From: Bacillota bacterium
GTDB lineage: Bacteria > Bacillota > Clostridia > Lachnospirales > CAG-274
NCBI GenBank assembly: GCA_017543265.1
Contig: JAFYGI010000043.1
Location: 1 to 53,252, forward strand
Direction of reading: 5' to 3'
Length of the DNA stretch: 53,252 nucleotides
In this document: positions 24,816 to 32,766 of the stretch, in pieces
How the letters are laid out: each line of letters starts with the position of its first letter
Position numbering within the stretch: the stretch's first letter is position 1
Position numbers and translations under genes: made by a program
Notes under the pieces: generated by a model
The model's database searches: none
The model's input: only the letters and a program-made list of their open reading frames with translations
Told to the model about the DNA's origin: nothing

Positions 24816-25871
24816 TTAGATAAGTCTGTGAAGTTCTTCGGGGTCCGTACACTTTGCCTCGGCATCCTGCTTGGTTATTATGCCGCGCTTTACCAGCTCC
24901 GCAAGGTGCGCATTAAGCGTTCTCATGCCCTGTGCCTTGCTGGACTGCATGGTGGTAACTATCTGGTGTACCTTGTTGCTTCGTATAAGTGCGCGCACGG
25001 CATCCGTACCTATCATTATCTCGGATGCGGCAACACGTCCCTGACCCTGTGCAAGGGGAACAAGACATTGTGAGATAACGCCGACTATCGTAGAGGCGAG
25101 CATCGTCCTTGTCTGCTCCTGTATATGCGGCGGGCAGGCATCTATAATACGGTCTATGGTCTGCGGTGCGCTGGTGGTATGCAGGGTACCCATTACAAGG
25201 TGGCCTGTCTCGGCTGCACTGAGGGCAAGCGAAATGGTCTCGTAGTCACGCATTTCGCCGACAAGAATAATATCGGGGTCCTCACGCAGGGCGGAACGAA
25301 GCGCCGTGTTAAAGTCCTTAACGTCACGGCCGACCTCACGCTGGCGGATGGTACTTTTCGCAAGCGGGTAAACATACTCTATAGGATCCTCTATGGTAAG
25401 GATATGCTCCGCACGCATAACATTTATTTCCTGTATCATGGCAGCAAGTGTTGTGGACTTACCCGAACCTGTGGGGCCCGTTACCAGTATAAGGCCTCTG
25501 GGCTTGGCCGCAAGCTCGCTCAGGATAGGCGGAAGCCTCATTTCCTTGATATTGGGTACGGTGGTGTTCAAAAGTCGCAAAACCGCGCCAAGATTGCCCT
25601 TTGCACGGAAAATATTTACTCTGGCACGGCTGCCGTCGGGTGACTCCAGCGCAAAGTCCAGATCATCGCCGCTTGCAAGCTGCTGCGCCTGCTGCTCGGT
25701 AAGCATACAAAGGATAAGATCCTCTACATCCGCGGGGCTGAGCTCCACGGGACAGGGTGTAAGATGTCCGTGGATACGGAACACCGTCTGCAAACCCACG
25801 GTAAGGTGGATATCCGATGCCTTCAGCTCTCTCGCTTTGGTAATAAGGTTGTACATATCGGTTAAATTCAT
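24816..25871 (-). CDS. pilT: PilT, type IV pilus retraction ATPase
   Basis: A 351-residue secretion ATPase: Walker A GPTGSGKST (132-140), an Asp box with EDPIEYVY, Walker B DPDIILVGEMRD, His box GHLVMGTLHT, and the PilT-specific AIRNLIR-like motif (DAVRALIRSNK). The second ATG (25871) fits the GGAGG site better than 25877. It powers pilus retraction (twitching) or uptake. No pilB, pilC or pilin gene is nearby; it forms an apparent operon with the pectate lyase. Confidence 0.95.
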   Translation of the reverse strand: MNLTDMYNLITKARELKASDIHLTVGLQTVFRIHGHLTPCPVELSPADVEDLILCMLTEQQAQQLASGDDLDFALESPDGSRARVNIFRAKGNLGAVLRLLNTTVPNIKEMRLPPILSELAAKPRGLILVTGPTGSGKSTTLAAMIQEINVMRAEHILTIEDPIEYVYPLAKSTIRQREVGRDVKDFNTALRSALREDPDIILVGEMRDYETISLALSAAETGHLVMGTLHTTSAPQTIDRIIDACPPHIQEQTRTMLASTIVGVISQCLVPLAQGQGRVAASEIMIGTDAVRALIRSNKVHQIVTTMQSSKAQGMRTLNAHLAELVKRGIITKQDAEAKCTDPEELHRLI

Positions 25872-25999
25872 GCGCATTTCCTCCGTTTCTCATGGGACCC
25901 GTAAAAATTATGGCAATTTTGGCAAAACTATAATTTCCAAAGGTTCCCTTTATGTGTATTTTGCCCTGTTTTACAGGTGCTCAATATAATTATAAGTTT

Positions 26000-26008
26000 A
26001 TTATATCA
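26000..26008 (-). promoter_or_regulatory. Extended -10 promoter upstream of pilT
   Basis: Reverse strand TGATATAAT (TG-N-TATAAT) about 130 bp upstream of the pilT ATG; no good -35. The leader is long and AT-rich with a small CCTGT/ACAGG hairpin. The rest of the 25872-26252 gap holds an imperfect inverted repeat (GGTGACT 26091-26097 / AGTCACC 26153-26159, with GCTTGC/GCAAGC inside) and the SDR promoter. Confidence 0.5.
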
Positions 26009-26195
26009 TACATCCGACAAAAAGGGAAATGTTTTTTGTATATTTTTTTAAATTTGTGTATGGAAATGACCCGACACGCGCATAATAACAGGTGACTTAC
26101 GGGTCTGAAAGGGGCTTGCTCGTCAAGCGTGTGCCGCGCAGGGGAGGCAAGCAGTCACCATCTTAAATTGACAACATTACCCCCACTATCCAATA

Positions 26196-26224
26196 TTGAC
26201 AATTCGTTTTAAGGATAATATAAT
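26196..26224 (+). promoter_or_regulatory. Consensus sigma-A promoter of the SDR gene
   Basis: TTGACA (26196-26201), 17 bp, TATAAT (26219-26224): a perfect match to the housekeeping consensus, 28 bp before the start codon. Confidence 0.85.
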
Positions 26225-26252
26225 ATTATCATGAGCAAAAAGGAGTGATAGC

Positions 26253-27014
26253 ATGGCAGCAGCATTAGTAACGGGTGCGAGCAGCGGCATAGGCCGTGAG
26301 ACAGCACTCATGCTTTCGGACATGGGCTACGACCTTGTGCTTGTGGCGCGGGACAAGGCCGCGCTGGAGGCCGTGGCAAAGCGTGCAAAAACGCGGTGCA
26401 TAGTTCTTCCCGCCGACCTTTCATCACGGGAAAACTGCAAGCGGGTCTACGAAAGCACAAAAAAGCTTGACATAGAAATACTGGTAAACGATGCGGGCTT
26501 CGGCGTTTTCGGCGAGTTTACATCCGCCCCTCTCGACAGGCAGATGAATATGCTGGATGTCAATGTGGGCGCGGTGCATATACTCACCTATCTTTTTTTG
26601 CGTGATATGCGTGCGAAAAACAAGGGGCATATACTCAATGTTTCAAGCCTTGCGGCCTTTGCGCCCGGTCCCCTGCTTTCGGGCTATTACGCGGGCAAGG
26701 CCTATGTGCTTAATCTCAGCCTTGCCATAGCCAAGGAACTTAAAAAGGAAAACAGCAACGTAAAGATAAGCATACTCTGCCCGGGCCCCGTCAATACCGA
26801 TTTTAACAGGCGTGCGGGGGTGGAGTTCAGCATAAAGCCCCTTTCCGCGGAGGCTGCCGCAAGGGCGGCGGTCTTTGGTATGTTCAACGGCAAAACGGTC
26901 ATTATACCGGGGCTTTTCAACAAGCTGTCGGCCTTTGGTATGCGCTATCTGCCGCGCGGGCTTGTAATGGATGCGTGCTATTTTATACAGCACCGCAAAA
27001 AAAAAGTAAAATAA
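26253..27014 (+). CDS. Short-chain dehydrogenase (DltE/YqjQ-like SDR)
   Basis: A 253-residue classical SDR. Cofactor motif TGASSGIG (7-14), NDAGFGVFGE, catalytic Ser in NVSSLAAFAPGP and YYAGKAY with the Tyr-Lys pair; the C-terminus resembles the DltE-like SDR subgroup. It uses NAD(P)H to reduce an unknown carbonyl. AAGGAGTG precedes the ATG. It is monocistronic, with a perfect promoter; 73 bp separate it from the LRR gene. Confidence 0.9.
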   Translation: MAAALVTGASSGIGRETALMLSDMGYDLVLVARDKAALEAVAKRAKTRCIVLPADLSSRENCKRVYESTKKLDIEILVNDAGFGVFGEFTSAPLDRQMNMLDVNVGAVHILTYLFLRDMRAKNKGHILNVSSLAAFAPGPLLSGYYAGKAYVLNLSLAIAKELKKENSNVKISILCPGPVNTDFNRRAGVEFSIKPLSAEAAARAAVFGMFNGKTVIIPGLFNKLSAFGMRYLPRGLVMDACYFIQHRKKKVK

Positions 27015-27087
27015 TTTATCGGGGCCTTTAAAAGCCGCTTTTCAGCGCAGCTTCAAGGGGCCTTACATAAACCAAGGAGGAAATATT

Positions 27088-28398
27088 ATGAAACGAAAAA
27101 CAGCTTTACTTATGGCATCTTTGATGATGCTTGCATCCGTGCAGGCGGTGTCAGCGGCCGACAAATGGCGCGATTACACGCTTGACAACGGCTACGAGGT
27201 GCAGGTGCACCCCGATACATACGAGATACACGCAAAGGGCTACAACCTTAAAAACTCCGACACGGCAGTTGCCAGCACCACAAAGTACACCGACCTTGTC
27301 ATCCCCGAGCAGATAGACGGCATGACCATTTCGGGCATAGGCGAGGGCGGCTTTATCGACCGTGACGAGATAAAGAGCATCACCCTGCCCTCGGGCATAA
27401 AAAGCATAGGCGCAAAGGCATTCTGGGGCGCGGACAGCTTTTCGGAGATAGACCTGCCCAACGCAGTTTCGTCCATCGGCGCAAACGCCTTTGAAAGCTG
27501 TGATTCGCTTAAAAAAGTAAAATTCGGCAGCGGCCTTAAAAGCATCGGCGACCGTGCATTCAAAAGCTGCAGGGCGCTTGACAACGTGACCCTGCCAAAC
27601 AGCGTGCAGACCATCGGCGCATACGCCTTTGAGGACTGCCGCAGCATAACAAAGCTGGCACTCGGCAGCAGCATAACCGACATAGGCAGCGCGGCATTCA
27701 AGGACTGCACGAGCCTTAAATCCCTGTCGCTTCCCGACGGCCTGACCACGTTAAAGTCAAATGTTTTTACGGGCTGCTCCTCGCTTGAAAGCGTTATCCT
27801 GCCCGACGGTCTCAAAACTATCGAAAACGCCGTTTTCGGTGATTGTGACGCACTTAAAAAAATATATATCCCCGCAACGGTAAAAAATATCTCCAAGACC
27901 GCCTTTGACGACAGCGAAAATGTTGTTATCTACTGCAAAAACGGCACCTATGCACAGCAGTTTGCAATAGAGCACCATATCCCCGTGGAGATATCGGACA
28001 AAATAGTCGAAAAGCCCGCAGTTACCGACGACGAGGAGCCCGGCGAGATAACCGTTATCGTAAACAGCGAAAAGGTAGAGTTTAAAAACGCCAAGCCCGT
28101 TATAGTGGACGGCAGGACGCTGGTACCCATGCGCGACATATTTGAGGCACTCGGTCTGGTCGTGGGCTGGGATGCGGAGACCAAGACTGTCACGGGCAAA
28201 AAGGGCATGACCGACATTTCCCTTACCATAGGCAAAAACAAAATGTATGTTGACGGCAAGGAGCAGACCATAGACGTACCCGCACAGATAATCTCGGGCT
28301 CCACCATGGTACCCCTGCGTGCCATCGGCAACAGCGTGGGCTGCCGCGTAAGCTGGGATCAGGGCACCAGAACGGTCAATATCGACGACAAAAAATGA
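27088..28398 (+). CDS. Exported BspA-type LRR protein with Cu-amine-oxidase-like C-terminal domain
   Basis: A 436-residue secreted protein: signal peptide to about residue 24 (VQAVSAA), six or so BspA/LRR_5 repeats of about 23 residues (pattern I..IG..AF..C.SL..V.LP) from 75 to 300, a short linker, and a C-terminal copper-amine-oxidase N-like domain (about 325-435, with VDGRTLVPMRDIFEALG and STMVPLRAIG). The last domain is a cell-surface or peptidoglycan-associated module in Clostridia. A role in adhesion or matrix binding is inferred. AAGGAGG precedes the ATG. Confidence 0.88.
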   Translation: MKRKTALLMASLMMLASVQAVSAADKWRDYTLDNGYEVQVHPDTYEIHAKGYNLKNSDTAVASTTKYTDLVIPEQIDGMTISGIGEGGFIDRDEIKSITLPSGIKSIGAKAFWGADSFSEIDLPNAVSSIGANAFESCDSLKKVKFGSGLKSIGDRAFKSCRALDNVTLPNSVQTIGAYAFEDCRSITKLALGSSITDIGSAAFKDCTSLKSLSLPDGLTTLKSNVFTGCSSLESVILPDGLKTIENAVFGDCDALKKIYIPATVKNISKTAFDDSENVVIYCKNGTYAQQFAIEHHIPVEISDKIVEKPAVTDDEEPGEITVIVNSEKVEFKNAKPVIVDGRTLVPMRDIFEALGLVVGWDAETKTVTGKKGMTDISLTIGKNKMYVDGKEQTIDVPAQIISGSTMVPLRAIGNSVGCRVSWDQGTRTVNIDDKK

Positions 28399-28420
28399 TA
28401 CCGTTTTGGTAAATTTTGTG

Positions 28421-28449
28421 TTGACACATAGGCCGTTTGGTTATATAAT
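28421..28449 (+). promoter_or_regulatory. Consensus sigma-A promoter of glnA
   Basis: TTGACA (28421-28426), 17 bp, TATAAT (28444-28449), a perfect consensus. The predicted transcript starts near 28456, just before the attenuator. Confidence 0.85.
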
Positions 28450-28456
28450 GGTATAA

Positions 28457-28514
28457 GGACAGAGGTGTTCGCAGTGGTACTGTTGTACCTGTGCGGCACC
28501 TCTTTGTTTTTTTT
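28457..28514 (+). promoter_or_regulatory. glnA leader attenuator, candidate ANTAR target
   Basis: A strong terminator hairpin, AGAGGTG (28461-28467) with CACCTCT (28497-28503), inner CGCA/TGCG and GGTAC/GTACC, is followed by a run of T. It stands between the promoter and glnA. An alternative small hairpin at the 5' end, GGAC-AGAGGT-GTTC (28457-28470), has a six-base loop with A at position 1 and G at 4, the signature bound by ANTAR antiterminators, and uses the terminator's 5' arm. The second ANTAR hairpin is not clear: the only A1/G4 loop nearby (ACTGTT) would be closed by two G-U pairs. An ANTAR protein is encoded after glnA. Confidence 0.7.
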
Positions 28515-28553
28515 GGCAGTATATTTCAATTTTGGAAGGAGTTTATTTTTGCA

Positions 28554-29882
28554 ATGGGCAGAACAAAGGAACAGATCTTAAAGGAATGTAAAGAAAAGGA
28601 TGTCGAGTTTATCCGTTTACAGTTTATCGACGTACTCGGCGTACCCAAAAATGTAGCGATCACATTTTCACAGCTTGAAAGGATACTTGAAGACGGCATG
28701 ATGTTCGACGGCTCGTCCATAGAGGGCTTTGCCAGAATAGAGGAGTCGGATATGTACCTTAAGCCCGACCTTGACACCTTCGTTATCTACCCCTGGAGAC
28801 CCCAGCAGGGCAAGGTTGCACGTTTCATCTGTGACGTGTACACACCCGAGGGCGAGCCTTTCCCCGGCTGTCCCAGAGGCATACTCAAAAAGGTGCTTAA
28901 AGAGGCGGAGGACATGGGCTACGATTTCAATGTCGGCAACGAGCTGGAGTTTTTCCTTTTCCAGACCGACGAAAACGGCAGACCCACCACAAAGACAAAC
29001 GACGAGGCAGGCTACTTCGACCTTGACCCCGTTGACCTTGGCACCAACGCAAGGCGTGACATCTGCCTTACGCTTGAGGAAATGGGCTTTGAGATAGAGG
29101 CATCACACCACGAGGTTGCGGAGGGTCAGCACGAAATAGACTTTAAATATGACAACGCTTTAAGGACAGCCGACAATGTTGTGGCATTCAGGCTTGTTGT
29201 TAAGACCATCGCAAAGAAGTACGGTCTGCACGCGACCTTTATGCCCAAGCCTATATTCGGCATCAACGGCTCGGGTATGCATACAAATATGTCACTTTTC
29301 AAAAACGGCAAAAACGCATTTTACGACCCGTCGGATGCACTCGGCCTTTCAAGCATCGCATACAGCTTTATCGCAGGCGTGTTAAAGCACGTTGCGGGCT
29401 TCACAGCCGTTACAAACCCGCTTGTCAACAGCTACAAGCGCCTTGTACCCGGTTATGAGGCACCCTGCTATATCGCATGGTCGGCATCCAACAGAACGGA
29501 TATTATCCGTATCCCCGCATCGAGAGGCGCAGGCACCAGAGTTGAGCTGAGAAGCCCCGACCCCTCCACAAACCCCTATTTATGCCTTGCGGTTTGCCTT
29601 GCGGCAGGTCTTGACGGTATCAAAAACAATATGTCCGCGCCCGAAAGCGTTGACATCAACCTTTACCGCTCCACGCAGGAGGAAAGAGACGCACTTGGCG
29701 TAAAGAACCTGCCCGGCAGCCTTTACGAGGCTATCGTGGCTATGGAGCAGGACGGCCTTGTAAGGGACGTTCTCGGCGACCATTGCTATAAGGCCTTTGT
29801 CAAGTCCAAAAAGGCCGAATGGGATCAGTTCAGGATGTTTGTAAGTCAGTGGGAGATACAGAATTATCTCGGCACTTATTGA
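28554..29882 (+). CDS. glnA: Glutamine synthetase, type I (GlnA)
   Basis: A 442-residue GSI of the short alpha type: beta-grasp N-terminus ([17 protein letters not shown]), [11 protein letters not shown], metal-site [25 protein letters not shown] and [18 protein letters not shown]. It joins ammonia to glutamate with ATP. The upstream in-frame stretch runs through the attenuator and is rejected; ATG 28554 lies 12 bases after AAGGAG, a longer spacing than usual. Expression is likely gated by the leader terminator and the downstream ANTAR protein. Confidence 0.97.
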   Translation: MGRTKEQILKECKEKDVEFIRLQFIDVLGVPKNVAITFSQLERILEDGMMFDGSSIEGFARIEESDMYLKPDLDTFVIYPWRPQQGKVARFICDVYTPEGEPFPGCPRGILKKVLKEAEDMGYDFNVGNELEFFLFQTDENGRPTTKTNDEAGYFDLDPVDLGTNARRDICLTLEEMGFEIEASHHEVAEGQHEIDFKYDNALRTADNVVAFRLVVKTIAKKYGLHATFMPKPIFGINGSGMHTNMSLFKNGKNAFYDPSDALGLSSIAYSFIAGVLKHVAGFTAVTNPLVNSYKRLVPGYEAPCYIAWSASNRTDIIRIPASRGAGTRVELRSPDPSTNPYLCLAVCLAAGLDGIKNNMSAPESVDINLYRSTQEERDALGVKNLPGSLYEAIVAMEQDGLVRDVLGDHCYKAFVKSKKAEWDQFRMFVSQWEIQNYLGTY

Positions 29883-29894
29883 TGTATTTTAAGA

Positions 29895-29921
29895 GGCTGT
29901 CATTTCGACAGCCCCTTTTTT
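29895..29921 (+). terminator. Terminator between glnA and the ANTAR gene
   Basis: GGCTGTC (29895-29901) / GACAGCC (29907-29913) followed by CCTTTTTTT. It would limit readthrough from glnA into the regulator gene. Confidence 0.8.
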
Positions 29922-29945
29922 AACACCTGGGAGAGTGTGGTGTAT

Positions 29946-30467
29946 ATGATAAACAACGATGTTTTTATTGCCTTTTCAAGCAAAAAAACAGCGCTGTCCG
30001 TGGCGCGTATCGCCGTGTCGGCGGGCTTTAATGCCGCTGCGGCCGTACTGACGGCGGGTGCGCTCAAACAAAAATTAAGCTATTACGAGGGCGGCCTCAT
30101 CATCTGCGGATGCGAGTTTTCGGACGAAAACATCAACGAGCTGGTGCAGGAGATACCCGAGGGCTTCAATATTATCGTTATCGGCACCCCCGACAAGCTT
30201 GCCTACTGCGACAGCAGCCGTGTGACAAAGCTTGCCGTGCCGATAAATTCGGGCGAACTTATCTGCTATATGGATATGCTGCGCCCCGAGCCCCAAAGCG
30301 CCCACAGCCGCCGCAGTGCGCAGGACAGAGCCATTATCGACAAGGCAAAGACCCTGCTTATCCGACACTATAACATGACCGAGCCGCAGGCACACCGTTT
30401 CATCGAGAAAAAAAGCATGGAAACGGGTAAAACAATGGCGGAAATAGCAAGAAAGATACTTAATTAA
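29946..30467 (+). CDS. ANTAR-domain antiterminator with degenerate receiver domain
   Basis: A 173-residue protein: a receiver-like N-terminal fold (1 to about 115) and a C-terminal ANTAR RNA-binding domain (about 127-172: IIDKAKTLLIRHYNMTEPQA then HRFIEKKSMETGKTMAEIA). Where a receiver has its phospho-Asp, the strand reads GGLIICGCEF, so it lacks the acceptor, as in NasT/NitR-like regulators controlled by partner proteins. It is probably the antiterminator of the glnA leader, responding to nitrogen status. ATG 29946 is preferred over two GTGs upstream for spacing to GGGAG. Confidence 0.88.
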   Translation: MINNDVFIAFSSKKTALSVARIAVSAGFNAAAAVLTAGALKQKLSYYEGGLIICGCEFSDENINELVQEIPEGFNIIVIGTPDKLAYCDSSRVTKLAVPINSGELICYMDMLRPEPQSAHSRRSAQDRAIIDKAKTLLIRHYNMTEPQAHRFIEKKSMETGKTMAEIARKILN

Positions 30468-30492
30468 GGCCGTTTTAAACGGTCTTTTTTTT
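30468..30492 (+). terminator. Terminator after the ANTAR gene
   Basis: GGCCGTTT / AAACGGTC immediately after the stop codon, followed by eight T. Confidence 0.85.
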
Positions 30493-30549
30493 GTCACCAC
30501 TTCTCCTATGCGGAATATCCTGTTTATAAACCGAAAAGGAGGTCAAAAC

Positions 30550-30699
30550 ATGGCCGAATGCAAACCCTATGCGGATATAACAAATGTCATGCTTGCGCAG
30601 GCCTATGTGCCGTACCAGCGCATTTGCACGCTTATGGAGCCTGTTGCGGCGTTAAAGGCGGGCACAGTCTTCCCCGAACTTGTGGATGTATATAAATAA
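30550..30699 (+). CDS. cotJA: Spore coat-associated protein CotJA
   Basis: A 49-residue protein with the CotJA core LAQAYVPYQRICTLMEPVAA followed by LKAGTVFPELV. AGGAGG precedes ATG 30550; a longer frame upstream was rejected. It is the first gene of the cotJABC operon, whose products assemble into the spore coat under mother-cell control. CotJA and CotJC interact. Confidence 0.92.
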   Translation: MAECKPYADITNVMLAQAYVPYQRICTLMEPVAALKAGTVFPELVDVYK

Positions 30700-30713
30700 A
30701 AGGAGTTTTGAAA

Positions 30714-30989
30714 ATGGACAGAGACAGTATCTTAAAAAGACTTACCGTGCTTGACTTTCTGGCTGTCGATCTTCAGCTTTACCTTGACAGCCACCCCGAC
30801 TGCACGGATACAATAAAAAAATATAACGAGGTCGTCAGCGAGGCGGACGGCCTGCGTGAGCAGTACGAGAACCTGTTCGGCCCGCTGTTCAGCTACCGCA
30901 GCTACAGCAAACGCGACGAGTTTAACTGGACAGACGACCCGTGGCCGTGGGAAAACAGCTTTAATTTTGAGATAGGGGGCGAAAGCTGA
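30714..30989 (+). CDS. cotJB: Spore coat protein CotJB
   Basis: A 91-residue CotJB: LKRLTVLDFLAVDLQLYLDS, then a C-terminal WTDDPWPWE motif typical of the family. AAAGGAG precedes ATG 30714. Its stop overlaps the cotJC start by one base, so translation is coupled. Its role in the coat is to accompany CotJA and CotJC. Confidence 0.93.
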   Translation: MDRDSILKRLTVLDFLAVDLQLYLDSHPDCTDTIKKYNEVVSEADGLREQYENLFGPLFSYRSYSKRDEFNWTDDPWPWENSFNFEIGGES

Positions 30990-31591
30990 TGTGGATATAT
31001 GAAAAAAAGCAGGAATTTCCCGTTAAAATAAAAAAGCAGGACCCCGCACTTGCCAAGCTTATTATTACGCAGTACGGCGGCCCCGACGGTGAGCTGGGTG
31101 CATCGCTGCGGTATCTCAGCCAGCGCTATGCGGCTGTTACACCGCAGTCCAAGGCTATTTTAAACGACATCGGCACGGAGGAGCTTGCGCACCTTGAAAT
31201 GATAGGCAGCATCTGCCATCAGCTGAGCAGGGATCTCGACCCCGCAGAGATAAAGGCGGCAGGCTTTGACAGCTATTATGTTGACCACGGCACGGGCGTT
31301 TATCCCGCAAGCGCCGCGGGCGTACCCTTTACCGCGGCTTATTTCCAGTCCAAGGGCGACCCCCTTACCGACCTTTACGAAAACCTTGCCGCCGAGCAAA
31401 AGGCACGCTCGACCTACGAATATCTTATGCGAATGACCGACGACCCCGATGTATTGGAGCCCCTGCGCTTTTTGCGTGAACGTGAGATAGTGCATTTTCA
31501 GCGCTTCGGTGAGGCGCTGGAGGGTGTCAGAGAGTACCTTGACCATAAACGCCAATTTACCGTAAATAAGGATATGAAAAAGACAAAGTAA
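30989..31591 (+). CDS. cotJC: CotJC, spore-coat manganese catalase-like protein
   Basis: A 200-residue ferritin-like protein of the Mn-catalase family. Metal-ligand helices are visible as TEELAHLEM, LAAEQKARSTYEYLM and REREIVHFQRF. It follows cotJB in the usual order. It may remove peroxide at the spore surface. The downstream inverted GGGG/CCCC pair (31600-31614) lacks a T run, so the operon's terminator is unclear. Confidence 0.94.
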   Translation: MWIYEKKQEFPVKIKKQDPALAKLIITQYGGPDGELGASLRYLSQRYAAVTPQSKAILNDIGTEELAHLEMIGSICHQLSRDLDPAEIKAAGFDSYYVDHGTGVYPASAAGVPFTAAYFQSKGDPLTDLYENLAAEQKARSTYEYLMRMTDDPDVLEPLRFLREREIVHFQRFGEALEGVREYLDHKRQFTVNKDMKKTK

Positions 31592-31620
31592 ATAAACGGG
31601 GCACATATCCCCGCGCATAT

Positions 31621-31648
31621 AAAAACACCCCCGCCAATGACGGGGGTG
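31621..31648 (-). terminator. Terminator for the small minus-strand unit
   Basis: CACCCCCG (31626-31633) / CGGGGGTG (31641-31648); on the reverse strand it is followed by TTTTT. It lies 19 bp after the peptide gene. Confidence 0.75.
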
Positions 31649-31666
31649 TGGTTGGTTGATTAACTA

Positions 31667-31792
31667 TCAATCAAGAATGCCTGCATCATATTCGTCGATG
31701 CTGTCTTGAGTACCGCCTACTCCGCTTGTTAATAAAACAGCTTCAGCAGTAAAAGTTGTTACCTCTATTTCAGGTGTATCATATTTTTTCAT
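31667..31792 (-). CDS. 41-residue acidic peptide
   Basis: The peptide opens MKKYDTPEIEVTTFTAEAVL, then LTSGVGGTQ, then an acidic end DSIDEYDAGILD. GGAGG precedes the ATG, and a terminator follows. Small proteins opening MKKYxxPxIEV and ending in an acidic tail are frequent in Clostridia; none that I know has a proven function, and the leader-like helix plus Gly/Ser/Thr core makes a modified-peptide precursor conceivable. It begins 14 bp after the start-less frame, so both were probably one unit. Confidence 0.65.
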   Translation of the reverse strand: MKKYDTPEIEVTTFTAEAVLLTSGVGGTQDSIDEYDAGILD

Positions 31793-31806
31793 TTTACGTT
31801 CCTCCA

Positions 31807-32256
31807 TTATGCGGTAAAAGCAACACTAAAGTTTTTTGCTGTAGCATAGTTAGTTTTAGCAAAAGCAGATTCATTCGGCTTTGCATTCTTAACCTTAACT
31901 GCGTATAAATACTTAAAAGTACCACCCTTAAGGTCTTCAGGCTTTATCGTCAAAGAGTCAGAAATCTTTACTTCTTTGTATGCAATGTTCGATGATGATG
32001 TTTGCTTACCTACTGTAACATCAAACGAACTATTTTCATCAACTTGACTTTGCGTTAAACCGGCAATAACATAAATTGCATCATTAGTTGTGTAAACAGC
32101 ACCATTCGTAAGGCTAAAATCAGAATATGCACTATTTAAAGCACCCGCAGTCGCAATTGTTAATTCTGTAAAGTAAAACTGTGCGCCCTCATTTAGTGGG
32201 TTTTTCTCGTCAAAAACAGCCGCGTAAAAAGGGGGTTTTACAATTATAGTTTTTTG
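31807..32256 (-). pseudogene. Start-less AT-rich coding frame (C-terminal part of an exported-type protein)
   Basis: The reverse frame is open for 149 codons from just after a TGA at 32257-32259 to TAA 31807-31809. It has no ATG, GTG or TTG near its 5' end. The product is protein-like: beta-rich, Thr/Ser-rich, with PPFYAAVFDEKNPLNEGAQ, a middle YVIAGLTQSQVDENSSFDV and an end NYATAKNFSVAFTA, resembling a surface-protein module. Base composition is clearly more AT-rich than its neighbours. It looks like the 3' remnant of a longer gene whose 5' part was lost. Confidence 0.6.
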
Positions 32257-32271
32257 TCAAAAATTTTTCCA

Positions 32272-32301
32272 AGTATTTTAATATACCGCCGCGCATATAA
32301 T
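32272..32301 (+). promoter_or_regulatory. Candidate mother-cell sigma promoter for the sporulation cluster
   Basis: AGTATTT (32272-32278), 15 bp, CATATAAT (32294-32301) resembles sigma-E/K type -35 and -10 elements (CATACAAT-like), about 58 bp before the YaaL-like gene. No sigma-A promoter is apparent. Confidence 0.35.
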
Positions 32302-32359
32302 GTTTTTACAAGGGAAAAGGGTATTTGCCTTTACCCAAAAAGACAGGAGCTGATATTAA

Positions 32360-32557
32360 ATGCAGGGACAATGGAGTGAAGCCATAGACATAATAAAGGA
32401 GCAGCTGGCGACGGCGCGGCACAGGCTGAACTATGCCACGGACGATGACATGATAGACAGCCTGATATACGAGATAAAGTCGCTGCAGCACAAGTACAAC
32501 TACTACATCAAGCTATGCAGGCAGAGCCTTACGGCGCACGAGACAGAGGTGGTATGA
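32360..32557 (+). CDS. DUF2508/YaaL-like small protein
   Basis: A 65-residue helical protein; the DSLIYEIKSLQHKYNYYIKL segment matches the DUF2508 (YaaL) pattern. In Bacillus yaaL precedes bofA, and here a BofA-like gene follows with an overlap at the stop codon. AGGAG precedes the ATG. The function is unknown. Confidence 0.75.
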   Translation: MQGQWSEAIDIIKEQLATARHRLNYATDDDMIDSLIYEIKSLQHKYNYYIKLCRQSLTAHETEVV

Positions 32558-32742
32558 TGCGTTTTATACGTTTCGGTGCGCGTATGCTTGCGGGCACCGC
32601 CGCCATATTTACGGCGGATATACTGCTGTCGCCGTTTGGGATAGGCGTGGGCATAAACGCCTTTACGGCGGCATTTTGTGCGCTGCTCGGTCTGCCCGGG
32701 TTTGCGGTGCTGTACGCGCTGGCCTATATATTCAAGGGCTGA
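32557..32742 (+). CDS. bofA: BofA-like sigma-K processing inhibitor
   Basis: A 61-residue membrane protein with two helices; GIGVGINAFTAAFCALLGLPGFAVLYAL matches the C-terminal BofA motif (GxNxxTxxxxxxLGxPG). BofA holds the SpoIVFB protease inactive in the outer forespore membrane until pro-sigma-K processing is due. ATG 32557 was preferred over 32554 for spacing. The short length is normal for Clostridia. Confidence 0.82.
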   Translation: MRFIRFGARMLAGTAAIFTADILLSPFGIGVGINAFTAAFCALLGLPGFAVLYALAYIFKG

Positions 32743-32766
32743 ACGCCCGAAAAAGAGGGAATAAAA

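Noticed and set aside
25878..26000. c-di-GMP riboswitch before pilT
   Set aside because: The leader has small hairpins but lacks the conserved c-di-GMP-I core and I see no class II pattern.
26091..26159. Inverted repeat as a terminator or small RNA
   Set aside because: The arms GGTGACT/AGTCACC and GCTTGC/GCAAGC are short, the inner loops asymmetric, and no T run follows; kept only as a note in the gap.
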